Of a DNA stretch of 64,000 nt, positions 16,577 to 24,478 are shown piece by piece (the stretch's first letter is position 1; every line of letters starts with the position of its first letter). The notes below the pieces were generated by a model. That model was not told where the DNA came from. It searched no databases and saw nothing but the letters and a program-made list of their open reading frames with translations. Source of the DNA: Clostridium facile (lineage in GTDB: Bacteria > Bacillota > Clostridia > Oscillospirales > Ruminococcaceae); the NCBI RefSeq assembly GCF_014297275.1, contig NZ_JACOQK010000001.1, forward strand, positions 1,054,001 through 1,118,000. Reading direction: 5' to 3'. The position numbers and the translations under genes were made by a program.

Positions 16577-17020
16577 TTAATCCATCCTTTCCATCGCTGA
16601 TTTGGCATTGTTTCGGATCCGATCATTCCATTCCGCATATAGTTCCCGTTCTTGTTCAGAAAAACCCGCAAAGATTTCTTCTAGGAATTTTTCTCTAATC
16701 CGCTGTATTTCCTCTAAAATTGGTTTTGCTTCTGGACGCAAGGAAAGATGGATTTTTCTCCGATCATCTTGGTCCTGGCTGCGTTCCAACAAAGATTTTT
16801 GGATTAAATTTTCTACTGCCTGGGATACGTTCCCTTTGGAAAGCATCCGCAGTTCCACAATATCACCAGCGGTATCCCTACCAGGGTTGTTTTGCAAAAA
16901 ACTGATAATATCCGTCTCAATCTGCGTTAAATGATAGTTCTGGCAGACGGTTTTAAGCATGGCTTCGTATAATTTGATAAGTTTTCGGATGCTAATTAAA
17001 ATATCGGTATTCCGTTCCAT
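16577..17020 (-). CDS. MarR-family transcriptional regulator of the adjacent MATE gene
   Basis: This 147-aa protein has the winged-helix layout of MarR: an N-terminal dimerisation helix, a DNA-binding region with AGDIVELRMLSKGNVSQAVE (about 55-75) as recognition helix, and a wing SQDQDDRRKIHLSLRPEAK, whose D-x-R-D/R-K element is diagnostic. It is the first gene of a two-gene operon with a MATE transporter. The promoter contains a dyad (17039-17052) downstream of the -10, where dimer binding would block transcription, so autorepression relieved by a transporter substrate is likely. Ribosome site AGGGGGAA. Confidence 0.9.
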   Translation of the reverse strand: MERNTDILISIRKLIKLYEAMLKTVCQNYHLTQIETDIISFLQNNPGRDTAGDIVELRMLSKGNVSQAVENLIQKSLLERSQDQDDRRKIHLSLRPEAKPILEEIQRIREKFLEEIFAGFSEQERELYAEWNDRIRNNAKSAMERMD

Positions 17021-17038
17021 CCAATTCCCCCTAAAATA

Positions 17039-17096
17039 GTTTTATTTAAAACAGTTCTTTTTTAAACTATTATACCTTTTTTTCTAATTTTGTCAA
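17039..17096 (-). promoter_or_regulatory. Promoter and dyad operator of the MarR-MATE operon
   Basis: Minus strand TTGACA (17091-17096), 16-bp spacer, TATAAT (17069-17074). The dyad GTTTTA-TT-TAAAAC (17039-17052) lies just downstream of the start site, a typical MarR operator position. The -35 and -10 are near consensus, so the promoter would be strong when not repressed. Confidence 0.75.
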
Positions 17097-17230
17097 GCAA
17101 CCGTAATGAAAAACCATCTACTCAGAATTCTTCTTATAACAGATGGTTTTTTCTATTTTAGATAAATGTATTTGTGGCTTAGGTGTTCTTATTTCAGGAA
17201 TGGACACCAAACCTTTCTTGCCAATTACAA

Positions 17231-17268
17231 TTGACATTTCTACTACTATGTGTTATTATATAGTAGTA
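17231..17268 (+). promoter_or_regulatory. Promoter with perfect 9-bp dyad upstream of the PadR gene
   Basis: TTGACA (17231-17236), 17-bp spacer, TATTAT (17254-17259). TACTACTAT (17241-17249) and its exact reverse complement ATAGTAGTA (17260-17268) flank the -10. A dimeric PadR bound here would block RNA polymerase, so autoregulation is likely. Confidence 0.75.
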
Positions 17269-17310
17269 ATAAGTAGTACAGATTACCTGATTAAAAAAGG
17301 AAAACAAAAA

Positions 17311-17643
17311 TTGGAAAATATAACTGAAATGCTAAAAGGGATATTAGAAGGCTGTGTTCTAGAATTGATCAGCAGGCAGGACACCTACGGCTACGAGATT
17401 ACCCGCCAATTGAACACAATGGGATTTACCGATGTGGTAGAAGGGACAGTTTACACAATTTTAGTCAGGCTAGAAAAAAATAAGCTGGTAGACATCCAAA
17501 AAAAGCCATCTGCGCTCGGCCCGCCACGGAAATTCTATTCACTTAACGATGCTGGGCGGGAAGAACTCCGCTTATTTTGGGAAAAATGGGAGTTTCTATC
17601 CTCAAAAATCAACGAATTAAAGGAGAATAACAGCAATGGGTGA
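17311..17643 (+). CDS. PadR-family transcriptional regulator
   Basis: The protein is 110 aa from the TTG at 17311, preceded by AAAAAGGAAAAC; that start matches the usual PadR length, and the frame upstream includes the promoter and is not coding. The winged helix is visible as ILEGCVLELISRQDTYGYEI, then VVEGTVYTILVRLEKNKLVD (recognition helix), and a wing GPPRKFYSLNDAGREEL, whose P-R-K-F/Y-Y-x-L is diagnostic. The downstream DUF1048 gene overlaps by 8 bp, a common pairing in Firmicutes in which PadR represses the operon. Confidence 0.9.
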   Translation: MENITEMLKGILEGCVLELISRQDTYGYEITRQLNTMGFTDVVEGTVYTILVRLEKNKLVDIQKKPSALGPPRKFYSLNDAGREELRLFWEKWEFLSSKINELKENNSNG

Positions 17644-18034
17644 TTTTTTGAACAACTATTTTAATATAGGAAAAATGATTAAAGAAAAACAGGAATACAA
17701 AAAGCAGATGGCAAGGGTTGCTACCCTACCAGCTGATTATCAATACGTGTTCCAAAAGATTCAACACCATATGTGGCAGTTTGTTTCCGGCGCTGGATAT
17801 GATATGATGGAGGTCCAGTACGGGCTGATTGATTTATCTGAGGAAGGCGCTGCTAATGGTAAGACTATTTTAGAGGTAACAGGCGAAGATGTTGCTGCAT
17901 TTGTAGAGGAACTTTTGAAAAACACCAGAACCTATACACAGGATTGGCGAAGCAAACTCAACCATGATATTCAGAAGAAACTGGGTAACAAACAGCAAAC
18001 AGGTTTCTGGGCAGAGCCATGGAAGATAGATTAA
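17636..18034 (+). CDS. DUF1048 family protein, PadR partner
   Basis: This 132-aa soluble, mostly helical protein matches DUF1048. The family motifs seen are ATLPADYQYVFQKIQHHMWQ (about 30-49) and DVAAFVEELLKNTRTYTQDW (about 88-107). Members are encoded directly after PadR regulators, as here with an 8-bp overlap. Function is unknown. Ribosome site AAGGAGAATAACAGCA precedes the ATG at 17636. No membrane segment or signal peptide is visible. Confidence 0.85.
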   Translation: MGDFLNNYFNIGKMIKEKQEYKKQMARVATLPADYQYVFQKIQHHMWQFVSGAGYDMMEVQYGLIDLSEEGAANGKTILEVTGEDVAAFVEELLKNTRTYTQDWRSKLNHDIQKKLGNKQQTGFWAEPWKID

Positions 18035-18164
18035 AATAAGAAAAACCAACTGCTATTGATTTGGATTGCAAATTTTGATTTTATCCCCATACTACCATTT
18101 GAACTATCGATAAAGATAAAACTGACTCTGCTGATATTGCGGAGCCAGTTTATTATTGTGTAAC

Positions 18165-18530
18165 GAAAACCATGGGCTATGCCCATAGATCTAAAAAGAC
18201 GGAAACTGGTGAGTAGAAAAAATAACTCCTTCATATAGAATAGAAGCGGGTTTGCCAACTGCAAAAAAACATGAAGGAGATCATTCAAGATAAACGATAC
18301 TAGTAGTTTAGCGCATACGAAATGAAATTGCAAGTCCATATCGTATTTACCCCGAAATATCGATGAAAAGTAATCTATAATCAGTTAAGAAAAGATATAC
18401 GAGAAATCATTAAAGATTTGTGTAAATGGAAAGGTGTAGAAATCATAGAAAGGAATATGATGCCAGATCATATCCACATGCTGATTAGTATTCCGCCGAA
18501 ATATAGTGTAGCGTAGTTTACAAGAGACAA
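18165..18530 (+). mobile_element. Decayed IS200-type insertion sequence
   Basis: From about 18306 the plus strand reads MKLQVHIVFTPKYR, a stop, KVIYNQLRKDIREIIKDLCK, WKGVEIIERNMMPDHIHMLI and SIPPKYSVA, then a stop. This is the TnpA transposase of IS200 elements, with the HUH metal site in DHIHM. It has at least two in-frame stops and lacks the C-terminal tyrosine helix, so it is dead. A small hairpin, ATGGGC/GCCCAT at 18172-18186, resembles the subterminal hairpin that marks the left end of such elements. Confidence 0.8.
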
Positions 18531-18542
18531 AACTCAATACCA

Positions 18543-18755
18543 TTAAATTTTCCACACAATATCAATTTTTTCACTTTTAGCACAGATTTTGGAAATCATC
18601 AAATCTACGACTTTTTGCTTGTCTTCAAAGGAAACTTTATCCCAAGCATCCAAATGTCCAAATATTTCTTTGACATATGGAGTTTGATATAGGTTCTTAA
18701 ATCTATTGCTTTCACTTTCATATTTAGCATTTTTCTGATTCAATGTATTAGTCAT
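18543..18755 (-). pseudogene. C-terminal remnant of a large serine recombinase
   Basis: The 70 codons read like the extreme C-terminus of Tn4451/TnpX-type serine recombinases: FKNLYQTPYVKEIFGHLDAW, DKVSFEDKQKVVDLMISKIC and IDIVWKI, which matches the conserved W-x-x-L-S-F-E-x-K-x-x-V-V-D-x-L-I pattern followed by I-x-W-K-I. The catalytic and zinc-ribbon parts are absent. It sits between an IS200 remnant and the GH106-like gene, so an integrative element once occupied this junction. Confidence 0.7.
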
Positions 18756-18784
18756 TTATTTTTCTACCTAATTACTGATATTAC

Positions 18785-18812
18785 AAAAGGCTGGTTAAAA
18801 AACCAGCCTTTT
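18785..18812 (-). terminator. Terminator of the first GH106-like gene
   Basis: AAAAGGCTGGTT (18785-18796) and AACCAGCCTTTT (18801-18812), a perfect 12-bp stem with a 4-base loop, 40 bp past the stop of the gene on the minus strand. Confidence 0.85.
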
Positions 18813-18852
18813 GCTTATATTAAGAAAAAAGAGAAGAAGAAAACGTTATGAA

Positions 18853-21800
18853 TTATTTTTTCTTACGGGAGAGAACCAATGCAGCTCCTGCTAAGGTGAT
18901 TGCTGCCATTCCAGCAATTGGTGCAAAGTCACCTGTCTTCGCTGCGTTTGCTTTTGGTGTAGTGGATTCTTGTCCAGTTTGAGTAGCTGTATCATCAGTG
19001 GACGGTGTTGTTTCTTCTGGAACACTTCCATCTACTGTTACTAATTGATCCATTGCAGCTTGTACATTTGTTACTGCTGCATCTACTTCTTCCTGAGTTG
19101 CGTTTTCATTGTTGTATACATCCTTTGCTTCTGCTACTGCTGCTTGTAATGCTGCGTAGCTTTCTGCTGTGTATGTGTTTGCATCTACTTTGCCTGCTTC
19201 CGCAAGGACTTCTTCCAGGATAGATTTATCTGCTTTGAACCGTAAATTCAGCATTGTATTTAACAGATTGTCTGCTACTTCATTGATTTCTGCCTGCATG
19301 GCGTCTCCGTCATTGTATACACCCTTGGCTGCTTCTAATGCTGCGGTGAATTCCGCTTTTCCTGCTTCCACATAACGGTCAAGTTCTGCATTGATTTCAT
19401 TTGCTGCTTCTATCAGGGAAGCCAGTTCTGTTTTATCCCCAGCTACAAATCCTAATTTATGGATTTCATTCAGCAAGGTTTTCCATGCTGCGTTCACTTC
19501 TTCCTGGGTAGCCCCAGCATTGTTTACTACTGTTTTCGCATTTTCCAAAGCAGCGTCAAAGGATTTCTGTACGCTTTTAATGGCGTTGTCATATTCGCCA
19601 CTTTCTTTGGCAGTTTCTGCATAAGTAATAACTGCGTTTAGAATAGAGTTGTCTGTATGAGATACTGTTGCAGGTACTTTTGTATAGGTGATCAGTTCTG
19701 TTTCACCAACCATACCATAGTCATCAGGAATAACCTGATTTACCTGTATAGCAGGGGACATATTCCATCCACTATATCCTTGTACAATCATTCGGTTGCG
19801 CAGTGTAGTGGTTACCCGCACTTCAATGATGTTTTTCCCTGGATGAACATAGTCGGAAATATCAATGGTAGAACTATCCATATTAACAGAAAGTTTTTCC
19901 CCATTTACTGTAATAGCTACAGTTCCTCCGCTATAGCTTTCCGCTTTAAATTCCAATCCATTGATGTCAACATCCCAATCCTCTGGAAGCACAAAGGTAC
20001 TGGTATAAGTCCCTATACCGGAAATTTCCTCCCCAATTGCGGGGATATCTTTCCAAGATGCTAATTCTTCCAATGTCCCAACGTCTATCATTACGTGGTT
20101 AGTTTCATAAGTAACTTCAGTGGTAGTAATACCGGTTTCCTCTGTTGTAGCTGTCCTTGTCTTTTTATCTCCAGGTTCATAGGAATCCACAACTAAATTC
20201 CATTTGTCCAGTGGTACATCCGCTGGAGCTGTTACTTCTTCTGTTATCGTGGTCCCATCGCTGTAAGTTGCAACCACATTACCACTTTCGGATACTGCCA
20301 GCATGGTTTCCCCATTTACATCCATCACTTTATAAACATTTTCTGTCCCTACAATAGAATTTACTGGCTCATTGGTTTCTGCTAGGACAAATACCATGAC
20401 TTCTCCTGGATCCAATTCCACATTCAAAATGGTCCTACCATTTTTTACTACGAAATCCGCTACTTCGGAAATTTCTCCGCTCCAAGTATCCAGTACATAT
20501 GGCTGGAAACTTCCCTCTACTGAAACCTGTGTCGCATATGGGATTGTATCCTCATACATGTAGTTGTAAAGATATAAATAGGTAGCATCATTGTCTTTTC
20601 TCATCACGCTTAACAAATTGGTGTTAGAATCCATATACTGGGCACGTGGATACACACCAAGCTCTTTTAACGCTTCATCTGCCAGTTCTGGAGAATCTAC
20701 TGTTTTTACGGTTGGCTGTTGTTTGATTTCAGTCACCACGTCTGCCAACTTTGCATCATTGTTATCATTACTTCCGGTTGTACTGCCTGCAATGGTATTT
20801 ATTTTTTCCCAGTCGTTTCCGATTTCCTCTACTACATTGTTTACAAATACCACTGGAAGCCCGTTTTTAGCCCATTCCAGCAACTGCACCGCTGCGTCGT
20901 AAGGTAGTTCGTTTTGCATAACAATTAATGCTTGATAAGCTACACCATCCGCGTTGACAAGTCCATTTTTACTTGTTACGCCATCAGCTGTGAGCAAGTA
21001 AGGAGAGAAATAATCATAAGTATAGCCTTCGTTTTGCAGGGTCATATCCTTCCAATAAAAACCCTGGTTGTTGTGGAGATGGCTGTCATAGTTGTCAATC
21101 CGTACGGCATGTTCTTTGGTATAACTACCATTGTTGTATGCATAATCCGTCCGCAGCATACCAATATCCATCTGTGGCACTCCGGATTCCAATACCTTTT
21201 GGATACGGCTTAAATGTGTGTATAATTCCTCATAATCAATCGACGCTGGCTGGCGTTTGTTGAACCGTTCGGAATACATATCTTTCATGCCTTCATAACC
21301 TGGCCAGCTCACCCTGCCGTCCGGACCGTATTCGGAAGAATAGCCATGGGTTACTATCTTTTGCACGCCGCCAGCGTATTGTGTATAGAAAATCTGGCGG
21401 TAATAATCATTGTCCCAGTAATAGTTGACCCATCTGTTTGCGCCTGTTTCGGAGGAATACCGTTTATCAAACAGGTGCGCCCCACCGGACATTCCACGGA
21501 ACAGGTCAAGGTCAGTAAAGAATTCCAGGGATTCGGTTTCCACGTAATCCAGGGACTGGATTGGCTGGGAAATCTCAAAAGTTTTTCCGTAAGAATTTTC
21601 TGCCCGTAACTTCATGTTGTTTTCATGGAGCCACTCCCTTAAAACATCTAAGCAGTTTTCCATATAGAGCTCCGTCATGGTCTGGTAAAAATCATTTTGT
21701 AGGTTTTGTGCGACTACCTGACTTTGTGAGTTAGATGCCTGGAAAGAGTACACAATTTCGTTTCCAAAGTTCCCTCCTGTATTCAGGACACTTCCCACAC

Positions 21801-22866
21801 GACCCCCAGCATTCTGAATGATCAGGAATGGTAGATATTTCGTCATATCGTAGCCAGTTCTCTGCTGGAATTCCTTAAACATCTCACTACACCATAACTG
21901 TCCGGTGGTATCGTTACCTTTTGCCCGTAGTTCAAGGGAATCCATGTACATATCGCATTCCTCAATCTGGTTGATGATCTGTTTGACATCATCAGTTAGC
22001 ACATGGGAATCCCAGTAATCGATAAAAGCATTTGCGCCTGCTTTAGAAAGGTAATTGATGGTATAACTCTGTCCAGTTGAAGCAGGTTTGTAAGATTCCC
22101 CAGTGCCATACTGGTAAAATGCGAAGATATAAACCGGTTGACTACTGTTGTTTTGGTAGTTTAGGCTATAGCTACCATCCTCGTTGTCCACCACAGCATC
22201 GGTCAAAACCACCGAAGAATCCATATCTAGGGTAGTTGGGGTATAATCCCCTTTGGTAAAGCTGCCTAAATCGGAGCCTTTTTCCACCACCTGTATACCA
22301 ACCACTTCTTTAAATACCTGTTTAGTCACACCGTCTGGCAGAACACATTTAGGCAGAACACCATCGAAGGTTTCTCCTGGGGCAACTTCCACTGTTGCGT
22401 AACCCAGCTCTTGGGATGCTTCTTCTTGATTTGGTGTTATGTTAATTAAGTTTGCTGTTGCCCAGTTGGTACCACCGGTCATACTAACACTCATTCCAAG
22501 TTTTTGGCATTCCTCAATAATCAGCTTAGAATCGTGTACCCATTCTGGGGAACCCCACGCATAGGTGGCGTCATCCAGATAGGCGGATTCATCCAGGGTA
22601 ACAAATTCAATCCCACCAAACCCATCTTCGTATAGTTCCTGTATGGATTCTTTCAGGGTTTGGTCGGTGTGGGAACCTTCCGCCAGCCACCACCTGGCAT
22701 AAGGGCGATATTCCATTTCCGGGTTGGCAAATTTCTGTTCCTGCGTTAATTTAAAGTCAAGTTCTGTGCCCGCTGCGGATACAATACCGGCGTAACCCAG
22801 ACTGGTAGCTGCCAGTACAGCCGCAAGCAATGCAGCTCCACTGCGTTTTAAATTCTTTTTCATCAT
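18853..22866 (-). CDS. Secreted GH106-like alpha-L-rhamnosidase with FIVAR repeats and a sortase-like anchor
   Basis: The start is put at the ATG pair at 22866/22863, 5-8 bases after GGAGG, giving about 1337 aa. A signal peptide (KKNLKRSGAALLAAVLAATS, cut near VSAAG) leads to a GH106-like catalytic region of about 750 residues: EYRPYARWWLAEGSHTD, YEDGFGGIEFVTLDESAYLD, and later DYVETESLEF and SSETGANRW. A galactose-binding-like jelly roll follows (about 960-1075). Three FIVAR-type helical repeats (1110-1290) lead to the tail AKTGDFAPIAGMAAITLAGA with KKK, a sortase-type anchor lacking the usual proline. GH106 enzymes remove terminal L-rhamnose from plant polysaccharides. The gene is divergent from an AraC regulator. 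A paralogue lies at 24479-28369. Confidence 0.87.
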   Translation of the reverse strand: MMKKNLKRSGAALLAAVLAATSLGYAGIVSAAGTELDFKLTQEQKFANPEMEYRPYARWWLAEGSHTDQTLKESIQELYEDGFGGIEFVTLDESAYLDDATYAWGSPEWVHDSKLIIEECQKLGMSVSMTGGTNWATANLINITPNQEEASQELGYATVEVAPGETFDGVLPKCVLPDGVTKQVFKEVVGIQVVEKGSDLGSFTKGDYTPTTLDMDSSVVLTDAVVDNEDGSYSLNYQNNSSQPVYIFAFYQYGTGESYKPASTGQSYTINYLSKAGANAFIDYWDSHVLTDDVKQIINQIEECDMYMDSLELRAKGNDTTGQLWCSEMFKEFQQRTGYDMTKYLPFLIIQNAGGRVGSVLNTGGNFGNEIVYSFQASNSQSQVVAQNLQNDFYQTMTELYMENCLDVLREWLHENNMKLRAENSYGKTFEISQPIQSLDYVETESLEFFTDLDLFRGMSGGAHLFDKRYSSETGANRWVNYYWDNDYYRQIFYTQYAGGVQKIVTHGYSSEYGPDGRVSWPGYEGMKDMYSERFNKRQPASIDYEELYTHLSRIQKVLESGVPQMDIGMLRTDYAYNNGSYTKEHAVRIDNYDSHLHNNQGFYWKDMTLQNEGYTYDYFSPYLLTADGVTSKNGLVNADGVAYQALIVMQNELPYDAAVQLLEWAKNGLPVVFVNNVVEEIGNDWEKINTIAGSTTGSNDNNDAKLADVVTEIKQQPTVKTVDSPELADEALKELGVYPRAQYMDSNTNLLSVMRKDNDATYLYLYNYMYEDTIPYATQVSVEGSFQPYVLDTWSGEISEVADFVVKNGRTILNVELDPGEVMVFVLAETNEPVNSIVGTENVYKVMDVNGETMLAVSESGNVVATYSDGTTITEEVTAPADVPLDKWNLVVDSYEPGDKKTRTATTEETGITTTEVTYETNHVMIDVGTLEELASWKDIPAIGEEISGIGTYTSTFVLPEDWDVDINGLEFKAESYSGGTVAITVNGEKLSVNMDSSTIDISDYVHPGKNIIEVRVTTTLRNRMIVQGYSGWNMSPAIQVNQVIPDDYGMVGETELITYTKVPATVSHTDNSILNAVITYAETAKESGEYDNAIKSVQKSFDAALENAKTVVNNAGATQEEVNAAWKTLLNEIHKLGFVAGDKTELASLIEAANEINAELDRYVEAGKAEFTAALEAAKGVYNDGDAMQAEINEVADNLLNTMLNLRFKADKSILEEVLAEAGKVDANTYTAESYAALQAAVAEAKDVYNNENATQEEVDAAVTNVQAAMDQLVTVDGSVPEETTPSTDDTATQTGQESTTPKANAAKTGDFAPIAGMAAITLAGAALVLSRKKK

Positions 22867-23282
22867 TTGTTCCTCCAAAAATTGTTCTTATCCTTTCTGC
22901 ATGCAGGGATTACCTTTATTATAATCCGGATTTATCTACTTTGATAGGAATTCTACACCCCTTTTTGGTAGATTTGTGACCTATCTTTTTTCGGGATGGA
23001 ATGTTATAATAAAATAAAATCTACCTTAACATAAGGGTAGATGAATGGTTCTGGGTTTACTTTTAGTAGCTAAAATGGGGTGTATATTAAAAGCGCATCT
23101 TGCAAAAATGATGCGGTAATATCAGGCTGCTTTAATATTTGTAGGATAAAATTTTTATTTTCATCCACTACACCTTTTGTCCATGGCACAGTTGCTATCC
23201 TGATAAATGGAATATTATTTTTTAAAGGTGCTATTTATTATATCAACACAATTCAGGTGGAGCCTTTACAGGAGGGGATATT
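22867..23282. promoter_or_regulatory. Divergent control region between GH106-like gene and AraC regulator
   Basis: The minus strand has TATAAT at 22919-22924 for the enzyme gene without a good -35, as expected for an activated promoter. The plus strand has TATAAT at 23005-23010. GTAGAT/ATCTAC motifs recur: near 22934, at 22969-22974, and as the inverted pair ATCTACC (23019-23025) and GGGTAGAT (23035-23042). These are candidate AraC sites. The regulator would have a leader of about 270 nt; no small gene is evident in it. Confidence 0.5.
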
Positions 23283-24254
23283 ATGGATTATTTTGATTTG
23301 CCTTACACTACTATTACATATAATACAACCCATAACAATATCGACCGGATCCAGCAGCAGAACGAACGACAAAAAAAGAAATTGGACCTTTCCTTTTATA
23401 GCAACACCGAATGCAATATGTCCGGAACTGTTCACCGATTCGGACCGTTCTACGTAAGCCAGAACGCAAAAAAAGATTTGGTTTATCCGGCAACATTCTT
23501 GTTGATGGAAGCCAATAAAGAATACTATACTAAGCGTGAAGGACTCAATTGTTTTGAACTCAGATATACCATATCTGGTTCTGGAAAGTTGACTTATCAA
23601 AACAAAACCTATCAGTTAAATCCAGGAGATGGTTTTCTGATTGATAACCGGATTTATCACTATTACCGAGCAGAGAAGCAGGGATGGACTAGTACGATAT
23701 TCCATTTAGATGGTAATTTGGTCAAAAGCGTATATAGGCAGTTTGCAGAAAACGGAAACTTTGTATTTCACAAAGAAATCTGTCCTAGCTTTGAGCTTTA
23801 CCAGCATGAAATTATCCGCACCTTAAAGAGCATCTCCCCTTACCGGGAATATAAGGCGTCTTGTCTAGCGGATCTGCTTCTGACAGAAATTTTGACCAAT
23901 ACCGTCCACAAAAACCCGGCATCATTTGATGTACCAGAGCTAATCCGGAAAATATCCAGCTATATAGATAAAAATTATGCCGAGATCACTAGTATTGACG
24001 CCTTGTGCAAATCCTTTTATGTCAGCCGGGAATATATTTCCCGCCAGTTTACCAAGTATATTGGCTTATCCCCTAAGGAATACCTAACCCATGTTCGGAT
24101 CCATCAGGCGAAAGTGTTGTTAAAATCAACCACACAGCCTGTCAGCGGGATTGCCTATCAGGTTGGATTTAATGATGAATCCTATTTTATCAAGGTGTTT
24201 AAAAAGCTGGAACATATGACCCCATTACAATACCGTAAACACAGTATTTTTTAA
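23283..24254 (+). CDS. AraC-family transcriptional regulator with cupin sensor
   Basis: In this 323-aa protein residues about 45-150 form a cupin-like AraC_binding domain: FELRYTISGSGKLTYQNKTY, QLNPGDGFLIDNRIYHYYRA. Residues about 215-320 contain two helix-turn-helix units, ITSIDALCKSFYVSREYISR and VSGIAYQVGFNDESYFIKVF, followed by the family signature end KKLEHMTPLQYRK. Ribosome site GGAGGGG. It is divergently placed 416 bp from the GH106-like gene and probably activates it in response to a sugar. Terminator at 24402-24439. Confidence 0.9.
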   Translation: MDYFDLPYTTITYNTTHNNIDRIQQQNERQKKKLDLSFYSNTECNMSGTVHRFGPFYVSQNAKKDLVYPATFLLMEANKEYYTKREGLNCFELRYTISGSGKLTYQNKTYQLNPGDGFLIDNRIYHYYRAEKQGWTSTIFHLDGNLVKSVYRQFAENGNFVFHKEICPSFELYQHEIIRTLKSISPYREYKASCLADLLLTEILTNTVHKNPASFDVPELIRKISSYIDKNYAEITSIDALCKSFYVSREYISRQFTKYIGLSPKEYLTHVRIHQAKVLLKSTTQPVSGIAYQVGFNDESYFIKVFKKLEHMTPLQYRKHSIF

Positions 24255-24401
24255 CCTTATTTCTTAAATTTAAGGAAATGAAAAATGGCAACTTTGGATA
24301 GTTGTTGTGAACTAAAAATAGCTATAAAATTTCTCAATTTTTGATTTTTTGTAAATAGAGTTATATGCCTTTTTATCCTCTGCTTTATGTTATGATATTA
24401 T

Positions 24402-24439
24402 AAAAGTCCGTACTAGAAACAAAACTAGTACGGACTTTT
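24402..24439. terminator. Bidirectional terminator
   Basis: AAAAGTCCGTACTAG (24402-24416) and CTAGTACGGACTTTT (24425-24439), a perfect 15-bp stem between the converging AraC gene and second GH106-like gene. Confidence 0.88.
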
Positions 24440-24478
24440 CTCTTCAATTTAGAATAAAAAACCAATTCATTAGTAGAA

